From assembly GCF_000452705.1 (NCBI RefSeq), contig NZ_CP007014.1, forward strand, positions 5,548,501 through 5,612,500: 64,000 nt of DNA, written 5' to 3'. Below the pieces are notes generated by a model. That model made no database searches and was not told where the DNA came from. It worked only from the letters and a program-made list of their open reading frames with translations. The DNA comes from Pseudomonas syringae CC1557. GTDB taxonomy: Bacteria; Pseudomonadota; Gammaproteobacteria; Pseudomonadales; Pseudomonadaceae. This document shows positions 37,059-46,586 of the stretch, piece after piece. A program made the position numbers and the translations under genes. Every line of letters begins with the position of its first letter. Position 1 is the first letter of the stretch.

Positions 37059-37313
37059 ATGCGCCCAATCATCGTTGTCAACGATCCCACCACCGATGCG
37101 GGTCAGGTCCTTGAGGGATCGCCCAGCACATTCATAAACGGTTTGGCCGTAGCGCGGGTCGGTGACCGAGTGTCCTGCCCACATGGTATAGGGACCATCG
37201 TCAGCGGAGATGAAACACTGCTGGTGGACGGCCGCCCGGTTGCCCGGGAAGGTGATTTCATTTCCTGTGGCGCGCGGCTGATGGCAACGCAGCAGGATAC
37301 CGTGGACCTCTAA
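37059..37313 (+). CDS. PAAR-like spike-tip protein
   Basis: An 84-residue protein covering one PAAR-type domain: STFINGLAVARVGDRVSC, then TIVSGDETLLVDGRPVAREGDFISCG. PAAR proteins sharpen the VgrG tip and link effectors to it. The ATG at 37059 is chosen because the protein then begins at the domain boundary; a TTG at 37020 lacks support. It lies 50 bases before the phospholipase gene, so it probably forms the tip for that effector. Confidence 0.88.
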   Translation: MRPIIVVNDPTTDAGQVLEGSPSTFINGLAVARVGDRVSCPHGIGTIVSGDETLLVDGRPVAREGDFISCGARLMATQQDTVDL

Positions 37314-37363
37314 GGAACAGAGATGAACACAACACTCAGCATTAACGCACCGGGAGCTTGACC

Positions 37364-39412
37364 ATGGCCACACCTTCGATCACCACTCCGGTTGCTACCA
37401 GCAAAAACATGTCGTGCAACATCAACCTCCCGTGGTTTGTGCAGGGCACCGAGTACTGTCCGGCAGAAGCTACTTTTGAGCCTTTGGTCAATGGCGAGCG
37501 CGCATTCGGCGCGGTGTACGACACGATCATGGCTGCCACGCAGAGTGTTGAAATCATCTGCTGGGGGTTTCAGCCTTCGATGTATTTCAAGCGTGGCGAT
37601 ACCAGTTCGCTGTGTATTGGTGAGCTCTTGGCTAAGAAGGCCAAAGAAGGGGTTCAGGTCAAAGTCCTCTGCTGGTATGACTCGACTCACATGGCCCAAT
37701 CTCTGGAGAACCCGACACCCGGCGATAACGTCAGCAACTGGGCACCCGGCCTTGATGATTTTTTCCATGCTACCTCTATTTCAAAGGGGCTAGGCTTTGA
37801 TCGCGTGAACAAGACGCTTGAAGAATTGCGCGCTAAAGGCGAACAGAATCGCAACAAAGACCAAATCGAGATCGACAAGTTGTGGTACCGCCAGGTTCGC
37901 CTCGCCTACACCGGCGCTGAAACCGGCCCTATCGAATTAGGTCAACGCTTTTTCCGCGTGATGGGATGGGGCGACGAAGAATCTATCAAAAACACGACTT
38001 TACAGTTCGTCACACGAGACTTCTCTGTCACTGACCGGGTGGAAATTGCATGGCGATTAGCGATGGAAGCACTTGATCAAGATCGCAGTAAAACAAATAA
38101 AGCGATGAGTACCACGGCTATGTTCGCCGCACCGACTCACCACCAAAAAATGGTGCTGGTAGATTACGAGAAGCCCGAGCTCGCGGTTGGCTTCGTGATG
38201 GGGCACAACACACTGGATGCTTACTGGGACAAGGACGACCATGCCTATGAGCGAATGGCCGCGCAGAAAGGCCGAAACGGGGCGACACCTCGACAGGATA
38301 TTTCGAGCCGTGTCACCGGCCCCATTCTTGAATATCTGAATCAGAATTTTTGTGAGGCTTGGGAGAAGGAAACCCATATCAATTTGCTTCCCGCTCGCAA
38401 GCACATTGTTGATCAGCTAAAGGCTCGCCAGGCCTATGGCACGCCACTCATGGCGCAGATCTTGAGAACTCATAGCCAAAGCAACGTGAGGGATATTGAA
38501 AAGCTTTACCTGAAGGCGGTAAACAATACGACCCAGTTTATCTACATCGAGAATCAATATTTCCGCTGGCCACCGCTCGCGGAGAAGATCAAAAGTGTTG
38601 TCCAGAGCCTTCTGGATGCTGGTCGCGACCTTAAAAAACATGGGCCTATCTATCTCTTCGTCGTGACAAACTCTTCTAACGAAGGCATGGGGGACGGATC
38701 CGTCAATACATTTCGTATGCTCAAGCACTTGGGCCGCCCGGAGCTTCTGCCAGGAGTCGCGCAGGCAGAACGGCATGACGAACTGATGGATGAATTATAC
38801 TCAGCCAAACAGGAAGAGCTCTTGGCTACTCAGAAAGCTGCGGCCTTCAATCAGATCCACGGGATTGATCATACAGAACGAGCGGCTCGCATTTACGAAC
38901 CGTTGAAAAGCAAGCTAGCAGAAGCCCGTGCCAAGGTTGAAAGACTTGAGCAGGAAATGCCTGGAAAAGACGCAGAGCCTATAACGCCTTCAGAAATCCC
39001 AGGGCTCAAGATGCACATATGTACATTGGTCGCACCTGATTCTCCCCAAGATGACTGGATGGATGTCTATGTACACAGCAAACTGATGATCGTCGATGAC
39101 GTGTTTACCACTATTGGCTCGGCTAATATTAATACAAGAAGCATGCAGGCTGACACTGAGCTCAACATATGCATTGAAGACCCTGCAATAACTAAACCGC
39201 TGCGCGAGCATTTATTTAGAATACATACAGGCGATCAAGAAAATGAGGAAAATATTGCGATTACTTTTGATAACTGGGGAGATATCATTAGAGAAAACGG
39301 AAGCCGAAGAGTTAAAAAAACACCGACAGGGGTAGAGCCCGAAAAGCGCCCCCCTTATAGATCACTTGTAGAATTTTTGAATGAAAGTTCAGCGAGAAAA
39401 AATCTTGATTAA
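37364..39412 (+). CDS. Phospholipase D T6SS effector, Tle5 type
   Basis: A 682-residue phospholipase D-superfamily protein with two HKD motifs: HHQKMVLVD (His260, Lys262, Asp267) and HSKLMIVD (His571, Lys573, Asp578), the second followed by GSANINTRS. No signal peptide is present. The size, motif spacing and neighbours (PAAR, Sel1-type lipoproteins, VgrG) match Tle5/PldA effectors, which attack membrane phospholipids in the target periplasm. The ATG at 37364 is used rather than a TTG two codons earlier. The 3' third is AT-richer than the 5' part. Confidence 0.9.
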   Translation: MATPSITTPVATSKNMSCNINLPWFVQGTEYCPAEATFEPLVNGERAFGAVYDTIMAATQSVEIICWGFQPSMYFKRGDTSSLCIGELLAKKAKEGVQVKVLCWYDSTHMAQSLENPTPGDNVSNWAPGLDDFFHATSISKGLGFDRVNKTLEELRAKGEQNRNKDQIEIDKLWYRQVRLAYTGAETGPIELGQRFFRVMGWGDEESIKNTTLQFVTRDFSVTDRVEIAWRLAMEALDQDRSKTNKAMSTTAMFAAPTHHQKMVLVDYEKPELAVGFVMGHNTLDAYWDKDDHAYERMAAQKGRNGATPRQDISSRVTGPILEYLNQNFCEAWEKETHINLLPARKHIVDQLKARQAYGTPLMAQILRTHSQSNVRDIEKLYLKAVNNTTQFIYIENQYFRWPPLAEKIKSVVQSLLDAGRDLKKHGPIYLFVVTNSSNEGMGDGSVNTFRMLKHLGRPELLPGVAQAERHDELMDELYSAKQEELLATQKAAAFNQIHGIDHTERAARIYEPLKSKLAEARAKVERLEQEMPGKDAEPITPSEIPGLKMHICTLVAPDSPQDDWMDVYVHSKLMIVDDVFTTIGSANINTRSMQADTELNICIEDPAITKPLREHLFRIHTGDQENEENIAITFDNWGDIIRENGSRRVKKTPTGVEPEKRPPYRSLVEFLNESSARKNLD

Positions 39413-40439
39413 AAAAATATGTAATCTAAGCATTGTTATTTTTATTTTATCAGTAACTGCCTGTTCAAAAAAGGAAGAGTCTGTGGCAACTCAATCTCAA
39501 ATGGATTTCGCCTACGAAAGGCTAAAATTCAGCTGTGTTCACGAGAAAGACCATCTACCCACACTAGATAAAAATGCCGACCTATTATATAAATACGCTT
39601 TACGCCTTGAGCAAATCGACAAAAAGAAAGCATACGACGAAATAGCGTCTTACTATCGCATAGCAGCAGCGCACGGGCACTACAAAGCCGCAACCAATTT
39701 ACAAACGCTTTTATCAGAGGGCACGGTAAAGTCGCCTAATGCTTCAAAAGAAACTATTGAGCTAGTTAAGAAATTTATAGCTCAAGATATACCCGGCGCA
39801 TATTACGATATGGCACATTACCTAGAGAAAGGTTACGGTGTAAAGCAAGACCTACCTGCATCGAAAGCATACTTTCGGCGCGCTGCCGACCTGGGAAATC
39901 CCGATGCACAATACTATGTAGCCCGGCTACTTTCCAAAGTCCCTGACACAGCCGATGTAATGCAGGCGATGTACAAATGCGCGATGGAGCAAGGTAATGG
40001 ACCCGCAGGCGTTTATTATGCAAGCTATTCAAAAGTTATTGGCAATTATGCGGATGCAGTTACAGGCTACCACGTCGCAATTCGAAACGGTAATTACGAT
40101 GCAGCACGCAATCTGGAGCGCGCTTTTAAAGGCCCACCACCATCCGAAGAGCTTTACTACATGGCGTTGAAGCGAGATGTGGAACGTGTGGAGCGCCTAG
40201 AAAAAGTACGCATATTCCTTACAGAGAATCAATATCTCGGACCAAAAGTGCCAGACATCGACCAAATCGTACCCCTGCCCCCAGCCAAGCTTCCGGAATG
40301 GGACGGCACATTCGAATGGCTGAAAAAACGCGAGTCCACGCCCCCTGCCGAAAAGCCATCGGAAGACATGATCCGGGCGCTAAGCCAGGAGAAAGGCCTC
40401 GACCCTGAAACAGGTCTTCCATTACCTGCATCGAAGTGA
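39381..40439 (+). CDS. Sel1-type lipoprotein, probable Tle5 immunity protein (copy 1)
   Basis: A 352-residue lipoprotein. A basic, hydrophobic N-terminus ends in a lipobox-like SVTAC (Cys 28). Sel1/TPR-like repeats follow (YYRIAAAHGHYKAATNL, YFRRAADLGNPDAQYYVARLL). The C-terminus is Pro-rich. Tle5 phospholipases are usually paired with Sel1-type periplasmic immunity lipoproteins, so protection against the overlapping upstream gene is likely. The start overlaps the effector by 32 bases. No clear ribosome site is seen, consistent with coupling. Base composition is AT-rich. Confidence 0.8.
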   Translation: MKVQREKILIKKICNLSIVIFILSVTACSKKEESVATQSQMDFAYERLKFSCVHEKDHLPTLDKNADLLYKYALRLEQIDKKKAYDEIASYYRIAAAHGHYKAATNLQTLLSEGTVKSPNASKETIELVKKFIAQDIPGAYYDMAHYLEKGYGVKQDLPASKAYFRRAADLGNPDAQYYVARLLSKVPDTADVMQAMYKCAMEQGNGPAGVYYASYSKVIGNYADAVTGYHVAIRNGNYDAARNLERAFKGPPPSEELYYMALKRDVERVERLEKVRIFLTENQYLGPKVPDIDQIVPLPPAKLPEWDGTFEWLKKRESTPPAEKPSEDMIRALSQEKGLDPETGLPLPASK

Positions 40440-40539
40440 AAAAGACATGCGTTGAGTCATACCCGGCACATGCGTAGAGGGAAGGGACTCCAATTCCGGG
40501 AAGCTTGTCCCACAAATAGGCACATACAAGGGAATGGAA

Positions 40540-41574
40540 ATGTTCACAAGGCTGGTTTTTCTGGCAATTCTCACCACAAGCCTCTGCGCTTGCGAGAAGA
40601 AAGGTCACGACAGCGTTACTGATGAAGACATGGCTAAAGCCATGGAGAGGCTTTCGTTTACCTGCACTCACGAAGCCGACAATCTGCCTGCTATAAGCGA
40701 GGATGCTCAGGTGCTGTATCGCTATGCACTATTTCTGGAATCGAAAAAAGGCGCCAAAGACTATCAGCAAATAGGCAGATACTACCGCTTGGCCTATGCA
40801 GCAGGTAACTATAAAGCGGCGACCAACCTGCATAACCTGATTTCTCAAGGTGCTGTTGACAGTGGCAATCGCAGCAAAGAGGCGATTGACATTGTGGAGC
40901 ATCTGATCGCGCAAGGTATTCCAGGCGGTTACTACGATATGGGGCATTATTTGGAAGTCGGCTACGGCGTAGTACGAAATAAGGGCAGCGCGTATGCCTA
41001 CTTTCGCAGGGCGGCAGACTTAGGCAATCCTGCTGCACAATTTTATGTCGCTCGATTACTGTCTAGCATCCCGGCCGATACCGCCGATGTCATGCAAGCA
41101 ATGTACAAATGCGCGATGGAGCAAGGTAATGGGCCAGCCGGCGTTCATTACGCAAGCTATTCAAAAGTTGTTGGCCATTATGCGGATGCGGTTACCAGCT
41201 TTCACACCGCAATTCGAAACGGTGACTACGATGCAGCCCGCAATCTGGCCCGTGCTTTTGAAGGCCCGCCACCATCGGAAGAGCTTTACTATATGGCCTT
41301 GCAGCGAGATGAAGAGCGTGTGAAGCGATTGGATAATATAAATATGTTTCTCTCGCGCCATGAGCATCTTGGAGCAAAAGTCCCAGATCTGGACGATATC
41401 GTTCCACTTCCTCCAGCACCGTTACCCGAGTGGGACGGCACGTTCAAATGGAAGCGTGATCGTGATTCCACTGCACCACCTTCGCCTCCATCGGAAGAGC
41501 TGATTCAACGGATGGCGGCTGAAAAGAACCTCGACCCCGCTACAGGCATGCCTTTGGCAGCCGTAAAAAAATAA
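40540..41574 (+). CDS. Sel1-type lipoprotein, probable Tle5 immunity protein (copy 2)
   Basis: A 344-residue paralogue of the preceding gene. The lipobox is LCAC with Cys at about residue 18. Conserved blocks include the exact run DVMQAMYKCAMEQGNGPAGV and the Pro-rich end (PLPPAPLPEWDGTF). GC content is higher than in copy 1, so the two have evolved apart. The ATG at 40540 is chosen because AAGGGA touches the ATG at 40534 but is 6 bases from this one. A second immunity copy may widen protection to other Tle5 variants; this is inference. Confidence 0.8.
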   Translation: MFTRLVFLAILTTSLCACEKKGHDSVTDEDMAKAMERLSFTCTHEADNLPAISEDAQVLYRYALFLESKKGAKDYQQIGRYYRLAYAAGNYKAATNLHNLISQGAVDSGNRSKEAIDIVEHLIAQGIPGGYYDMGHYLEVGYGVVRNKGSAYAYFRRAADLGNPAAQFYVARLLSSIPADTADVMQAMYKCAMEQGNGPAGVHYASYSKVVGHYADAVTSFHTAIRNGDYDAARNLARAFEGPPPSEELYYMALQRDEERVKRLDNINMFLSRHEHLGAKVPDLDDIVPLPPAPLPEWDGTFKWKRDRDSTAPPSPPSEELIQRMAAEKNLDPATGMPLAAVKK

Positions 41575-41637
41575 ACGATCTCTACTTGCACGACAGCGCG
41601 ATATCCAAAACCTCGCGCGCGCTCTTAAGGAAAAGAA

Positions 41638-42720
41638 ATGCTTGGTCCCCGTAGGAGTATTTACGATCGCCTGTCCGAAAAGCGTCTGGCTGATCTTGAG
41701 CGGCAGCGCGTGGTCGAGGCGCAGTTGCCGAAGGGTAATTTCACCTCGGGCTCTGTGGCGGTGGTCAACGCCTGGGTGTGGTTGCCTTGCGGTGTATTCG
41801 AAGCGCCGCTGACGGCTGATGAGCTGGCGCTACGCCGTGCGGATTTTGATCATGATCCGCGTCTGGTTGACTCGCGCAGTTTGCGACGGCCTCTGCGCCG
41901 TCTGGATACACCGGCTGTTCGGTCGCCTGCCGTTGATGCAGCTGGGCGGGCTGTCGAGATTCTCAAGGCGATGTTTGCCCAGTGGGATGAGGCGTTCTGT
42001 TCGCAGGTCGACTGGGCGAACACTCAGGTCATGCTGTTTACACCCACAGCACTCAATGAGCTGGACTGGCTGGCCGCTGTTTGCAGGCTGTGGCCTCGCG
42101 AGCGTTTACCTTATTACGCGTTTGACGTCACCACTCAGCCGGTGGCGCAGTGGCTACCCGAAGTCCTGGGGCAAAGCTACGGTGCGCCCTACCTCTTGTG
42201 CCTGAGCCTGGATACCTGGGCGTGCAAGGAGCAGATGAAGGTCGGTGAACCCGGCGAAATGGCTGGGGAGGCGGTCAGCGCGGTCCTGCTGCAACGCGAA
42301 TCCAGCCCTCCTGAACCGCTGCGCGAAGGCGCTTTGAAACTGTTTGCGCCCGTCACTGAACACCATGTCAGCCGTTACTCACAGACCCGCACCGACACGC
42401 AGGCGCTGGAAAGCCTGATGGCCGGGCTAAGTGCCCGAACCGGCTTCGACGCAGAGAAAATCAAGGTGCTGATCGGCGATGGCGCGTTCGATGGGCAGCG
42501 TTTGCAGCAGCTCCATCATTACGCTCGGTCCTCTTTGCCTGGCCTCGATCTGGAACGCCAGATCCGTTTGAACACGCTGGGCGCTCGGGTCGGGCCTGCC
42601 ACTGAGCAATGGGCGCAGATCGGGCTGGCGTGGCTGGCTGCCAGCGCAGAACCGGGCAGCGCCGCATGGATACTGGACCGTGGTTGCGCGGATCAGACTC
42701 AGGGCTGGCTGATCGGCTGA
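41638..42720 (+). CDS. Unknown T6SS-island protein upstream of vgrG
   Basis: A 360-residue protein with no signal peptide or membrane helix. I do not recognise its family. The N-terminus (RSIYDRLSEKRLADLERQRV) closely resembles that of the Eag-type chaperone at 55837 (TSFYDRLSENRIREEKRLEE). The remainder does not. It lies between the immunity genes and vgrG, a place often held by adaptor proteins that load effectors onto VgrG. An adaptor role for the Tle5 effector is therefore possible but unproven. AAGGAAAAG precedes the ATG. Confidence 0.6.
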   Translation: MLGPRRSIYDRLSEKRLADLERQRVVEAQLPKGNFTSGSVAVVNAWVWLPCGVFEAPLTADELALRRADFDHDPRLVDSRSLRRPLRRLDTPAVRSPAVDAAGRAVEILKAMFAQWDEAFCSQVDWANTQVMLFTPTALNELDWLAAVCRLWPRERLPYYAFDVTTQPVAQWLPEVLGQSYGAPYLLCLSLDTWACKEQMKVGEPGEMAGEAVSAVLLQRESSPPEPLREGALKLFAPVTEHHVSRYSQTRTDTQALESLMAGLSARTGFDAEKIKVLIGDGAFDGQRLQQLHHYARSSLPGLDLERQIRLNTLGARVGPATEQWAQIGLAWLAASAEPGSAAWILDRGCADQTQGWLIG

Positions 42721-42753
42721 TCACCCAAGGAATTGTGAGAAAGGGATGTACCT

Positions 42754-45630
42754 ATGAACTCGATACTCGACGCCGCCATGAACGCCTTCAGCGGGCCGCT
42801 CAGTCAGGCTGGTCGCCTGCTGGAATTGAAGACGCCACAAGGTCAGGAACTGTTTGCGCTGCGTGCACATGCCGTGGAGCGTCTGAGCCACGTGGCGCGC
42901 TACACGATCGACGTGATCAATCAGACCACCGACTTCGACCCGGAAAAGCTGATTGGTCAGGCAGTGCAACTGAGCATCCGTCTCGACGACGGCAGCCTGA
43001 GCCCTCGGCATGGCTGGGTCGAGAGTGTGCGTTATCTCGGCAGCGATGGCGGGCTCGAGGATTGGCAGCTGGTCTTTGCGCCGTGGTTCAGCCTGCTGGA
43101 ATACCGCATTGATTGCCGGATCTGGCAAGAAATGAGCTTGCCAGACATCCTCGCTCAGGTGTTTCAGCACTATAGCCAGGCACGGGCCAACTACCGCTTC
43201 GACCTGCAACGCGACTACCCGCTGCTGTCATACGTGACGCAGTTCAACGAGACCGACGCCAACTTCGTTCAGCGCTGGTGCGAGCAGGAAGGCCTTTTCT
43301 GGTACGTGGAGCACAAGGTCGACAATCATTGCATCGTGTTCACCGACAACATTGACTCTCTGCCCACACTGAACCCCACAAGCCTGCGTTTTCATACCCA
43401 GCAGGCCGCCGACCTGAAAGACAGTATCACCCAGTGGAGCCCCGGCGCTCGCCTGCTCAATGGTTTGGTGCAGTGGCGCAGCAGCGAATACCGCAGCCAT
43501 GCGCAGCCACAGATCACTCACTCCATGGCACTGCCTGCCGCATCCGCGCCTCCTGACCTCGAACGTTACCAATACCGTGGCCAGTATGCATGGCAGAACC
43601 TCGGCCGAGGCGAATGGCTCGCACGCGTGCAGATCGAACAGGATGAGTCGGCGGCCCGTCGCATTCAGGGTCAGGGCGGGGCTCGTCAGATGCAGCCCGG
43701 TCATGGCTTTGAGCTAACTCAACATCCGCTTTACGAGCTCAAGACGCTCCAGGACCGTCAGTTCCTGATCGTCGCCGTGGAGTTCTTTGTGCAGAGCAAC
43801 CTGCCGATCGGCAAGACGCGATCAAGCCCACCCGGAAGCCTGAAAACACAGTTGGATGCACTGCAGGCGCAAGCTTCGCTACCGGCGGGCGATGAGGGCT
43901 TCTACCTGAATCGCTTTGAAACACAGCGTCTGGATATTCCCTATCGCAGCCCGTTTACCCATCAAAAACCGGCCCACCCAGGCCCACAGACAGCAGTCGT
44001 CGTGACACCCGGCGGGCATGAGGTTTTCACTGACAACCTGAACCGGGTTTGCGTGCGCTTTCACTGGGATCGTCTGGTGAAGGATGGAGAGCTTGGTTCG
44101 TGCTGGCTGCGCATGATGCAGTCGAGCAGCGGTCAGGACTGGGGCAGCGTCAATGTGCCGCGCGCTGGCGAAGAGGTTGTCGTCACCTTTCTTGATAACG
44201 ATATCGACCGTCCGCTGATCATGGGGCAGGTCTACGGCGGACATAAGCCTGCGTGGCATTCCAGTGGCCTGATGAGTGGCTATAAAAGTCAGGAGATTCA
44301 GGGGAGCGGCTATAACCAGTGGGTGATGGACGATTCCACCGGCCAGGTCAGGACCCAGATCCACAGTAGCCATGGGCATAGTCAGCTGAACCTCGGTTAC
44401 CTGATCGACCAACAGGGCAATTCGCGAGGCGCACTGCGCGGCGCAGGTTTCGAGCTGCGGACTGACGCCTACGGTGCCTTGCGTGCTCAGCAAGGTCTGT
44501 ACTTGAGCACTTGGCCACGCAACAAGGCGCAAGGCGGGCAGATTGATACCCAGGAAGCTCAACAGCATCTGAGCAACGCTCAAGCGCGGTTCAAGGCATT
44601 GTCGGAAATAGCCGAACAGCACAACGCGCTGCCAATGCCGGGCGGTATCGAAAGTCTCGACCAGCTCAACGCCGATACTCAGGCCAATTACGGCAGTGGC
44701 GGTGACAGCCAGGTCAGCAGCACTCAGCAACAGCGTAACGGCGGTGACACCAAGGCGGCAATCATGAGCGGCGGCCGTGGCCAGACGTCAGGCTATAAGA
44801 AGCCCTTGCTGGTCGCATCCTCACCGGCCGACATCGCGACCGTCACCCCGCAAAATACTCACATCCACAGCGGCAAACAGTTAACGCTTTCGACCGGTGA
44901 AGACACCAATCTGGCCAGCGGCAAGTCGCTATTGGTGAGTGTCGCGCAAAGCATCAGTCTGTTCGCCCAGGCGGCAGGCGCCAAGCTGTTTGCAGCAAAA
45001 GGCAAAGTTGAAATACAGGCACAAAACGACAGCATTGAACTGACCGCGAAGGAAAGCGTGCGTATCACCTCCACCGCTCGTACCATCGAGATTGCGGCGC
45101 AGGAAGAAATCCTGCTGACCAGCGGCGCAGCTTACATTCGCATCAAGGGCGGCAATATCGAGATTCATGCCCCCGGGACCATCGATGTAAAAGGCGTGAA
45201 AAAGACTTTCGACGGCCCTGCGCAGCTCAATCGGGATAATCCGGCATGGCCGACCGACTCGATCAAACAAAAGCTTACAGCTTACGCCGGGCTTAGCAGT
45301 GCGGCGGGCTATCAGGCATGGGCAGGTCAGCCGTATACCATCTTTGCAGACGGCGCCGAGGTCAAAAAAGGAGTGATGGACGCCAGCGGACAGATCGCCA
45401 TCGACCATCACGTTACAACCAGCCAGTACCGTATTGACCTGAGTAACGGCGTTAGCTACGACCTGCCAGTAGCGGCCGATTACAAAGGTGATCCCAAAAA
45501 TGCGGAACTGGCCAACCGCGGGCTTCACCGCCACGAAAGCGCTTCGCACCCAGACGTCAAACCGAGCGACAATCGCAGTCTGTTCCGTAACAGGTATGAT
45601 CAGTTGAGCAATCCGGAGTCGGACGCGTGA
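42754..45630 (+). CDS. vgrG: VgrG spike protein with C-terminal extension
   Basis: A 958-residue VgrG. The gp27-like part covers about residues 1-380, including YVTQFNETDANFVQRWCEQEGLFW. A gp5-like OB fold follows (VCVRFHWDRLVKDGE, about 430-500), and a DUF2345-type beta-rich region occupies about 690-830 (HIHSGKQLTLSTGED). The last 120 residues contain a short beta domain (QPYTIFADGAEVKKGVMD, about 870-910) resembling transthyretin-like effector-binding domains of other VgrGs, ending in a polar tail. It probably carries the upstream Tle5 effector. It lies 33 bases after the unknown gene. Confidence 0.94.
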   Translation: MNSILDAAMNAFSGPLSQAGRLLELKTPQGQELFALRAHAVERLSHVARYTIDVINQTTDFDPEKLIGQAVQLSIRLDDGSLSPRHGWVESVRYLGSDGGLEDWQLVFAPWFSLLEYRIDCRIWQEMSLPDILAQVFQHYSQARANYRFDLQRDYPLLSYVTQFNETDANFVQRWCEQEGLFWYVEHKVDNHCIVFTDNIDSLPTLNPTSLRFHTQQAADLKDSITQWSPGARLLNGLVQWRSSEYRSHAQPQITHSMALPAASAPPDLERYQYRGQYAWQNLGRGEWLARVQIEQDESAARRIQGQGGARQMQPGHGFELTQHPLYELKTLQDRQFLIVAVEFFVQSNLPIGKTRSSPPGSLKTQLDALQAQASLPAGDEGFYLNRFETQRLDIPYRSPFTHQKPAHPGPQTAVVVTPGGHEVFTDNLNRVCVRFHWDRLVKDGELGSCWLRMMQSSSGQDWGSVNVPRAGEEVVVTFLDNDIDRPLIMGQVYGGHKPAWHSSGLMSGYKSQEIQGSGYNQWVMDDSTGQVRTQIHSSHGHSQLNLGYLIDQQGNSRGALRGAGFELRTDAYGALRAQQGLYLSTWPRNKAQGGQIDTQEAQQHLSNAQARFKALSEIAEQHNALPMPGGIESLDQLNADTQANYGSGGDSQVSSTQQQRNGGDTKAAIMSGGRGQTSGYKKPLLVASSPADIATVTPQNTHIHSGKQLTLSTGEDTNLASGKSLLVSVAQSISLFAQAAGAKLFAAKGKVEIQAQNDSIELTAKESVRITSTARTIEIAAQEEILLTSGAAYIRIKGGNIEIHAPGTIDVKGVKKTFDGPAQLNRDNPAWPTDSIKQKLTAYAGLSSAAGYQAWAGQPYTIFADGAEVKKGVMDASGQIAIDHHVTTSQYRIDLSNGVSYDLPVAADYKGDPKNAELANRGLHRHESASHPDVKPSDNRSLFRNRYDQLSNPESDA

Positions 45631-45785
45631 TTGTTTTGGGGTGCCTGGATGCCTACCCGGTTACCTGCAGACATTGCTGATGAAATTACCTATGCTCCAG
45701 GGCTGCGTCTGCGGCAGCCAGCCTCTTGGGGCAGAAGGTAATTTCGCACTAGAGTTCAGATCAGGTCGCTGGGATTACTTTCAAA

Positions 45786-46499
45786 ATGACGACTATGTAC
45801 GACCCGGATCCACCTACTTTGAAAAAGGGGACGATAACAGCATTTTTTTTCGTCATCGCCTCTGCTGCTTTTGGCCCAGCCAATTTCCCTGGCTACTGGT
45901 GGTTATATGGCTGCTTTTCGGTCCTGATGTTTTTTTATACCCTGTATCTAATTTACAGGTGCGAACGCTTTACAACTTTCACCCTGAGCCTGCTTTCCTC
46001 TTTTGTCTTTTCGTTTGGATTTGCCGCTGCAGGGTTAGCTCATGTGGTGCTTCTAGAAGACTTGGCTGCGTCCGTTTCTGAAGCGGTTGCTGTGAACGTC
46101 GGCTTGATCGTGGCTATGCTCGCAATCTATGCCGGCATTTACTTTTCCCCGTCGACGGTTTTTCCTTTTTGCATTACTGGAAATAGAGTTTCGCGGATGT
46201 TGTTGAAGTCCGCCGGGCTAAGTGCAGGGTTTATTTCATGTGTTGGCACGTTGGTGTCCGCAGCGTTTATAGGCGCTGTTTCGGAGTTGACCTCAAGTGC
46301 GGTGGCGGTATTGGGTATGTTCTTTATTTGCGTCGCTTTAATGGTGTATGAGCGGCATGCAATCCGGGGGCTACGCAGCCTCCGCATCAAGGAGAAAACC
46401 CTGCCTGTCCCCTACACCTTCATGCAAATCGACGAGATTCGCGAGGCTCGCAGTCGCTGGTGGTTGGGCAAGCTTTTCAAGTGGGTCGCGGGCACCTGA
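45786..46499 (+). CDS. Polytopic membrane protein, paralogue A
   Basis: A 237-residue protein with about six hydrophobic segments and a basic cytoplasmic tail. I do not recognise its family. It begins TTMYDPDPPTLKKG and ends with a tail (YTFMQIDEIREARSRWWLGK ...) almost identical to that of the next gene. The ribosome site is weak. It lies 155 bases after vgrG. Its place next to effector genes allows an immunity role, but none of the neighbouring toxins obviously requires it. Confidence 0.65.
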   Translation: MTTMYDPDPPTLKKGTITAFFFVIASAAFGPANFPGYWWLYGCFSVLMFFYTLYLIYRCERFTTFTLSLLSSFVFSFGFAAAGLAHVVLLEDLAASVSEAVAVNVGLIVAMLAIYAGIYFSPSTVFPFCITGNRVSRMLLKSAGLSAGFISCVGTLVSAAFIGAVSELTSSAVAVLGMFFICVALMVYERHAIRGLRSLRIKEKTLPVPYTFMQIDEIREARSRWWLGKLFKWVAGT

Positions 46500-46586
46500 T
46501 GGAGCTGGCCTGCTCGAGCAAAATCCTGTGACCAGGCCCGGCATGACTAAGAATGCGGAGAACACAATCAAGGAATACCTACCATA

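Noticed and set aside
45641..46081. Plus-strand frame overlapping the first of the tandem membrane proteins
   Set aside because: No ribosome site, and the overlapping frame has a paralogue next door, which fixes the coding frame.
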